A stretch of 26,997 bases of DNA, taken from Clostridia bacterium. Its GTDB lineage: Bacteria; Bacillota; Sulfobacillia; SLMV01. The DNA lies in the NCBI GenBank assembly GCA_007133365.1, contig SLMV01000037.1, forward strand, positions 1 through 26,997, read 5' to 3'. Position numbers and translations under genes: made by a program. The notes below the pieces were generated by a model that was not told where the DNA came from, made no database searches, and saw only the letters and a list, made by a program, of their open reading frames with translations. Within the stretch, counting starts at the first letter, position 1; each line of letters begins with the position of its first letter. Shown piece after piece: positions 23,432 through 26,997 of the stretch.

Positions 23432-24255
23432 TTATTCCGCAACGTCCCAAACATAATCAAGAAATCCCAATAATGCCTCATTGGTCGCTTTCGGATTATC
23501 CTGGTTTGCAATATGGTGTGCATCTTCAATGATTGTGAGTTGGCTTTTCGGGCATTGCCGGTGCCATCGTTTCATCTGTTTTTGGATAAAGGCAATTTCG
23601 TGATCCCCGTGACAAAGGAGTGTGGGTTCTGGGGTATGCTGGGGAAGCCCCCGCACCATATCTCCCAGCAATTCTTGAGTCAGATGCGCCATCACCACCT
23701 TCCCGTTCTCCCTTGCAATCCGTCCCACATAATCTCTGGTTTCAGGTTTGAAGGAACGCTGATCGGCAAAAGCCCGAAAGATTGACTTTTCGGCATAAAG
23801 CCGGATAAAGAGACCGATCAACGGACTTGCCAATTGCAGGAGACGGGTTACCGGAGGATGAAGGGGGCCGCCACCGATATGAATGCTGGCCCGAACCTTT
23901 TCCGGGTATCGGTGGGCCGCCAGTTGAGTAGCGTAACTTCCCAAGGAAAGCCCCGTCAAAACCGCTTCCGCAATCGCCAGATGATCCAGAATCGCCTTAA
24001 TAAAGTCGGCCGACGTTTCCGAGAAAGAGAGTCGCCCATCAATGGGGGAAGACTTCCCGTGATACGGCATATCCCAGAGATGACCCGATACCTTCCCCTT
24101 AAAGCATCGACCTGCGCTTGAAACGTTTCATGATTCATATTCACCCCATGGGAGAACAGGATCGCCGGTGCATCCTCATGACCATGAACCTCATAATCGA
24201 CGCGCCCCAATTCGTTATCCGAAAACACGTCGGTTGCTCCCTTCTCTGGTGACAA
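23432..24255 (-). pseudogene. Alpha/beta hydrolase interrupted by a one-base frameshift
   Basis: Two minus-strand frames form one alpha/beta hydrolase of about 270 residues. The first (24255 to about 24080) reads LGRVDYEVHGHEDAPAILFSHGVNMNHETFQAQVDALRGRYRVIS. The second continues WDMPYHGKSSPIDGRLSF, then GLSLGSYATQLA with the nucleophile Ser, CHGDHE with a candidate acid, and EDAHHIANQDNP with the catalytic His. Deleting one T between TCT and GGGAT (near 24076-24080) accounts for the shift. All catalytic parts remain, so the break is recent or a sequencing error. It resembles the small 3-oxoadipate lactonase/BioH-like hydrolases. It sits between an IS remnant and an intact amidohydrolase. Confidence 0.8.
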
Positions 24256-24491
24256 AGCGACGTTCGCTTGTCCGGGGTTGACCGAGACCGCAGTTGGGGG
24301 TCACGCTCGGCATTTTATGCATACCTCAAAGTGGCCTGCCAACTCCCCTTGTTCTCCGTATGGCCGGTCATTCAGAAGGGTGCTGTCTCGGGCTCAAGGT
24401 TAACATATGAACTAGGGTTACGTCCTCAAACAAAGTGGGATACCGGGTTCAAGGCCGCCGCGTATCGTTCCCTGCTCCTACGTCTTTTTCT

Positions 24492-25739
24492 TCATTCAAC
24501 AAATTGTCCGTTGACGATCACATCCGCAATGTCATCAATGGCGTCAATGTTGTCGAGGGGATTGGTGTTGAGCAGCAATAGGTCCGCGATCTTCCCTTTT
24601 TCCAGGGTTCCCAGCATATCGTGAACCCGGGCCGCCTCGGCCGAGGTGCGCGTGGCGGCAATGATGGCCTCCTCCGGCGACATGCCGAACCGCACGAACC
24701 ATTTGACCTCGTCGCGAGCGGCATGCATCGGAAGGCTGTTGGGGGCATCCGTGGAGGCATCCACATCGGTGCCACAAGCGATTCGGACCCCTGCCTCCCG
24801 CACTTTGCGGAAGATCGCTTCCCCTTGGGCAAAGAAACGCGTCAAGAGCTCCGTGCGGCGACGAACCTCCCGCTCGGAGGATACCCGTTGTCGAACCCGG
24901 GCTTCATACGAGGACCGGAATTCTTCGGGCGTCATCTTCGCCTTCACGCCGTCAATCATCCCCCGATTAACACAAACCGTAGGAACCCAGAAGGTTCCCT
25001 TATGCGCCATCAGTTCGATGGTCTCGTCCGAGGGCATGCTCCCATGCTCAATGGTATCGACCCCCGCCTCAACCGCCATCTTGAATCCCGGATCGACCGT
25101 GGCATGGCAGGCAAGGTGAACCCCCAGGCGACGGCATTCATCCACGGCCGCCTCCAGTTCTTCCATGCGAAATTCCGCTCGGTCTCCCTGGGTGTTGGTG
25201 ATTTTAATGAACTCCGCCCCACCTCGAAGCTGCTCTCGGATGGCTTTGCGCACATCCTCTGGTCCGTCCGCCTCTCGGCTCATTCCTTCGACACTGTGAC
25301 CGTGACCGCCACTGATACAAATGATCTGGCCACAGGGTATCATACGACTGCCGGGAAGAAGTCCTTTCTCGATGGCCTCCTTCAGCGCGACGGCAATCCC
25401 ATGGGCGGTCCCGACATCGCGCAGGGTGGTCACACCACCCAAGAGGGACTCCTGGATTCGGCGCGCGCCTAGGGTCGTACCCTTGGCTGCTTGGTGCTTG
25501 GCATATCGATTGACATCGGGTTGTCGGTGCCATGTGGCAATGTGAACGTGCAAATCAAAAAGTCCGGGGATCGCCCATTTGCCCCCACCGTCAACCACCT
25601 CAGCATCACCAGAATCTAGGGCAGTATCGCCTACCAGGACATCAACAATGTCCTCACCTTCGATGACGAGGGTTGCATTGGGTTTGGGACCGTTTCCTGT
25701 GGCGTCGATAAGGTTGATATTTCGGAGGATCGTTCTCAT
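24492..25739 (-). CDS. Metal-dependent amidohydrolase (imidazolonepropionase/prolidase-like)
   Basis: A 415-residue amidohydrolase-superfamily enzyme with two metal-type sites: HxH at residues 64/66 in FDLHVHI, a candidate carboxylated Lys 179 in EFIKITNTQGD, His 212 in LACHATVD, His 232 in TIEHGSM, and Asp 325 in ACGTDVDAST. The end, GKIADLLLLNTNPLDNI..VIVNGQFVE, is typical of the family. It is close to the Sgx9260/Xaa-Pro (prolidase-like) and imidazolonepropionase-like group. The substrate, probably an N-acyl or N-terminal dipeptide amide, cannot be fixed. The ATG at 25739 has AAGGGG nine bases upstream. No overlapping partner; about 235 bases separate it from the broken hydrolase and hold nothing I can support. 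Confidence 0.9.
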   Translation of the reverse strand: MRTILRNINLIDATGNGPKPNATLVIEGEDIVDVLVGDTALDSGDAEVVDGGGKWAIPGLFDLHVHIATWHRQPDVNRYAKHQAAKGTTLGARRIQESLLGGVTTLRDVGTAHGIAVALKEAIEKGLLPGSRMIPCGQIICISGGHGHSVEGMSREADGPEDVRKAIREQLRGGAEFIKITNTQGDRAEFRMEELEAAVDECRRLGVHLACHATVDPGFKMAVEAGVDTIEHGSMPSDETIELMAHKGTFWVPTVCVNRGMIDGVKAKMTPEEFRSSYEARVRQRVSSEREVRRRTELLTRFFAQGEAIFRKVREAGVRIACGTDVDASTDAPNSLPMHAARDEVKWFVRFGMSPEEAIIAATRTSAEAARVHDMLGTLEKGKIADLLLLNTNPLDNIDAIDDIADVIVNGQFVE

Positions 25740-25999
25740 ATTGCGACACCCCTTCGATCCACCCTCATTCGCCGGGCGCTTTCAACGTTTGAGGGCAGAG
25801 ATTGGAAACCAATTCTCGGACGCCGAGGAATATCCTGCTCTTGATGACGGTTACGGAAAAAAAACGTGATCCCTTGAAGGCTTGATGACCACCCTCCAAC
25901 CAAGGTTATAGCCCGCCCAGTGACCATCCTGCTTTTGGACTGCGCATCTGATTGCCTTCGTTTACCACTCGCCACTTGATATAGCATCCGTTTTGAACA
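25740..25999. other. Junction stretch between the amidohydrolase gene and the IS256 remnant
   Basis: These 260 bases hold no gene I can support. The minus-strand frame that carries the IS256 tail runs on through here, but its product does not match the transposase beyond about base 26000, so the junction is probably a deletion point. The ribosome binding site and likely promoter of the amidohydrolase gene lie at its left edge. Confidence 0.4.
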
Positions 26000-26339
26000 G
26001 CGAGCACCTTGTGATAGTTTGTCCATCAGGGCAAGTACCAGAGCCTGTTCGCTCCTTTGATACCGCTGGAACAACCCGGTGGAGAAACCGCCACCGCGTA
26101 CCCGGGGGGATTTGTAATTCCAACGTGCCCACTCGTGTCTTCATCCCGCGGTTCCAGTAACCGTTTCGATGTCCCTGCCGTTCCTCAGAACGCTCGTGGA
26201 GCATTGCCTTCACATGCTCCGTTCGTTGCCCATCCAGGATTTGGTTGAGCACCCCTTCAAGGAGCCGGGCGATCCCATCATCATTTTGAAAAAGATCGTG
26301 CAACATCTCGTCGTCAATGGTAAGCGCGTATTGGGTCAT
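26000..26339 (-). pseudogene. Truncated, frameshifted IS256-family transposase
   Basis: Start of an IS256 (Mutator-type) transposase. The ATG at 26339 has GGAGGG before it and opens MTQYALTIDDEMLHDLFQND, then LLEGVLNQILDGQRTEHVKAMLHERSEERQGHRNGYWNRGMKTRVGTLELQIP, matching the conserved N-terminus (SEERQGYRNGY, RVGTLxLxVPR). A run of six C (plus-strand G at 26104-26109) adds one base. In the next frame RVRGGGFSTGLFQRYQRSEQALVLALMDKLSQGAR continues the match. Homology stops near 26000, so the catalytic DDE domain is gone. It cannot be active. Confidence 0.88.
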
Positions 26340-26423
26340 CTGTATCCCTCCGTATTGGTTTGGGTGATACTTTACCTCTACGAGAGGGCAGGTGGCCCTT
26401 TCTGCTGCCAGCCTACTGAGGGC

Positions 26424-26446
26424 CTACCCCTTTTTACACACAACAT
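26424..26446 (-). mobile_element. Probable end of the IS256-family element (terminal repeat)
   Basis: On the minus strand TTGTGTGTAAAAAGGGG lies about 90-105 bases before the transposase start, where IS256 elements keep an imperfect terminal repeat of the form GA(C/G)ACTGTGTAAAAA. The matching other end was not found, in keeping with the truncation. The call rests on position and the TGTGTAAAAA core. Confidence 0.45.
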
Positions 26447-26576
26447 TGGACTCTATTTCATGGCCTATTGTATTATTTTGAAATACTGGTTATTATTATT
26501 TTGTGATTCTAGTGTGCTTATAGTATCCTGGTCGATCCCAATGGGACACTAACCTTGCGATTTCAAGTTTGGACTA

Positions 26577-26606
26577 GGATATCCTGAAATCCGTTTGGCC
26601 AAACGG
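26577..26606. repeat. Two adjacent perfect palindromes
   Basis: AGGATATCCT (26577-26586) and CCGTTTGGCCAAACGG (26591-26606) are perfect palindromes only four bases apart. A third, looser one, TCCCAATGGGA, lies about 40 bases left. They precede the small ORF at 26674-26763 and could be operators or short hairpins. No regulator nearby is identified. Confidence 0.4.
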
Positions 26607-26673
26607 CATCATGCTTGTTATCCAAGGCGGTGGGCCATTTTCTCCCGGCTAGGAGATGAAAGGGGGAATCGAA

Positions 26674-26763
26674 ATGGGGTTTGCTGTCATAGTCGCATTG
26701 CACGAACTGTTCGTACTCTTGCCGATTGCTGAAAGAGCCGTCTTTGCCATTCACGGCTGGTAA
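26674..26763 (+). CDS. Possible 29-residue hydrophobic small protein
   Basis: ATG at 26674 has AAAGGGGG seven bases upstream, a good ribosome binding site for this genome, and the frame ends at TAA 26761-26763. The product (start MGFAVIVALHELFVLLPIAE) is strongly hydrophobic with one candidate membrane segment. A strong terminator follows at 26812-26845 on the same strand, and a -10-like TATAGT lies near 26519-26524. It could be a small membrane peptide, a toxin-like product or chance. It is antisense to an unrecognised 115-codon minus-strand frame, which has less support. Confidence 0.35.
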   Translation: MGFAVIVALHELFVLLPIAERAVFAIHGW

Positions 26764-26811
26764 TAGTATAGATCCACCAGTATGTTCTATCTTTGTAAAT
26801 CGTACATCCAG

Positions 26812-26845
26812 CCGGCGGTGAGGCCTCGCCGCCGGTTTCTTCTTT
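26812..26845 (+). terminator. Strong Rho-independent terminator
   Basis: CCGGCGG (26812-26818) pairs with CCGCCGG (26829-26835), and the interior GAGGCCTC extends the pairing. TTTCTTCTTT follows at once on the plus strand. It is as good as the terminator at 9043, so something upstream is probably transcribed rightward; the small ORF at 26674 is the only candidate I see. Confidence 0.75.
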
Positions 26846-26946
26846 AACCACATCGTCCCAAAAAAGAGAGCAGTTCCTATTCCGTTCATTACCAAAATAG
26901 AGCAAGACACTGTTTGGTTTCTTACGTGCCTTCAAACTAAAAGGTA

Positions 26947-26985
26947 CAATGATCCTACAACCTTTTGCGTGTTGTAGGATCATTG
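26947..26985. repeat. Perfect 15-bp inverted repeat near the right edge
   Basis: CAATGATCCTACAAC (26947-26961) and GTTGTAGGATCATTG (26971-26985) are exact reverse complements around a nine-base loop. With TTT directly after on the plus strand it could be a bidirectional terminator between this zone and a gene beyond the window. An insertion-element end is another reading. Confidence 0.75.
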
Positions 26986-26997
26986 TTTAAATACGAG

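Noticed and set aside
26563..26983. Two overlapping minus-strand frames of 115 and 98 codons
   Set aside because: Neither has a recognisable family or a clear ribosome binding site, and one starts inside the 15-bp inverted repeat; they may be transposase debris but I cannot support a gene.

Overview
The window looks like chromosomal DNA from a bacterium of the Firmicutes (Bacillota) or a deep-branching relative. The signs are strong GGAGG-type ribosome binding sites, sigma-A-like promoters, separate alpha and beta serine dehydratase subunits, S-layer-homology (SLH) surface proteins, a free-standing RlmD-like methyltransferase, and a BrxF-like ATPase. GC content is fairly high by eye (not computed). 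I cannot name a genus.

Region 1 (1-6774, all minus strand) is a tight eight-gene run. In transcription order it encodes a creatininase-family amidohydrolase, an FlK-like hotdog thioesterase, serine dehydratase beta and alpha subunits, an old-yellow-enzyme flavin oxidoreductase, a class V PLP aminotransferase, prolipoprotein diacylglyceryl transferase (Lgt), and a TrmA/RlmD RNA methyltransferase cut by the window edge. Gaps are 0-40 bases or overlaps, so one operon is likely. The first six genes look like amino-acid or amide catabolism; the last two are housekeeping.

Region 2 (6775-9090) has a divergent control region with a palindromic operator-like site. It is followed by a plus-strand gene for an exported protein with three SLH repeats and a GH18 domain, closed by a strong terminator.

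Region 3 (9276-15015, minus) holds a solitary Na+-translocating decarboxylase beta subunit with a near-consensus promoter, a DUF1028 protein, an orphan BrxF-like P-loop ATPase, and argG-argH for the last two steps of arginine synthesis.

Region 4 (15181-23037) holds an iron-type alcohol dehydrogenase (plus), a site-2 membrane metalloprotease with CBS domains, the lemA-DUF2207 pair, and a second SLH surface protein with Ig-like domains. Two long non-coding stretches (17529-18299 and 20695-21295) and a short possible gene remnant lie between them.

Region 5 (23044-26997) looks like decaying accessory DNA. It contains an ISL3-type transposase tail with an internal stop, an alpha/beta hydrolase broken by a one-base frameshift, an intact amidohydrolase, a truncated and frameshifted IS256-family transposase, and an intergenic zone with palindromes, a 29-codon ORF with a good ribosome binding site, a strong terminator and a 15-bp inverted repeat.

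No tRNA, rRNA or CRISPR array was seen. The most notable items are the orphan BrxF-like ATPase, the divergent operator and long leader before the SLH-GH18 gene, the solitary decarboxylase beta subunit, and the small possible transcription unit near the right end.
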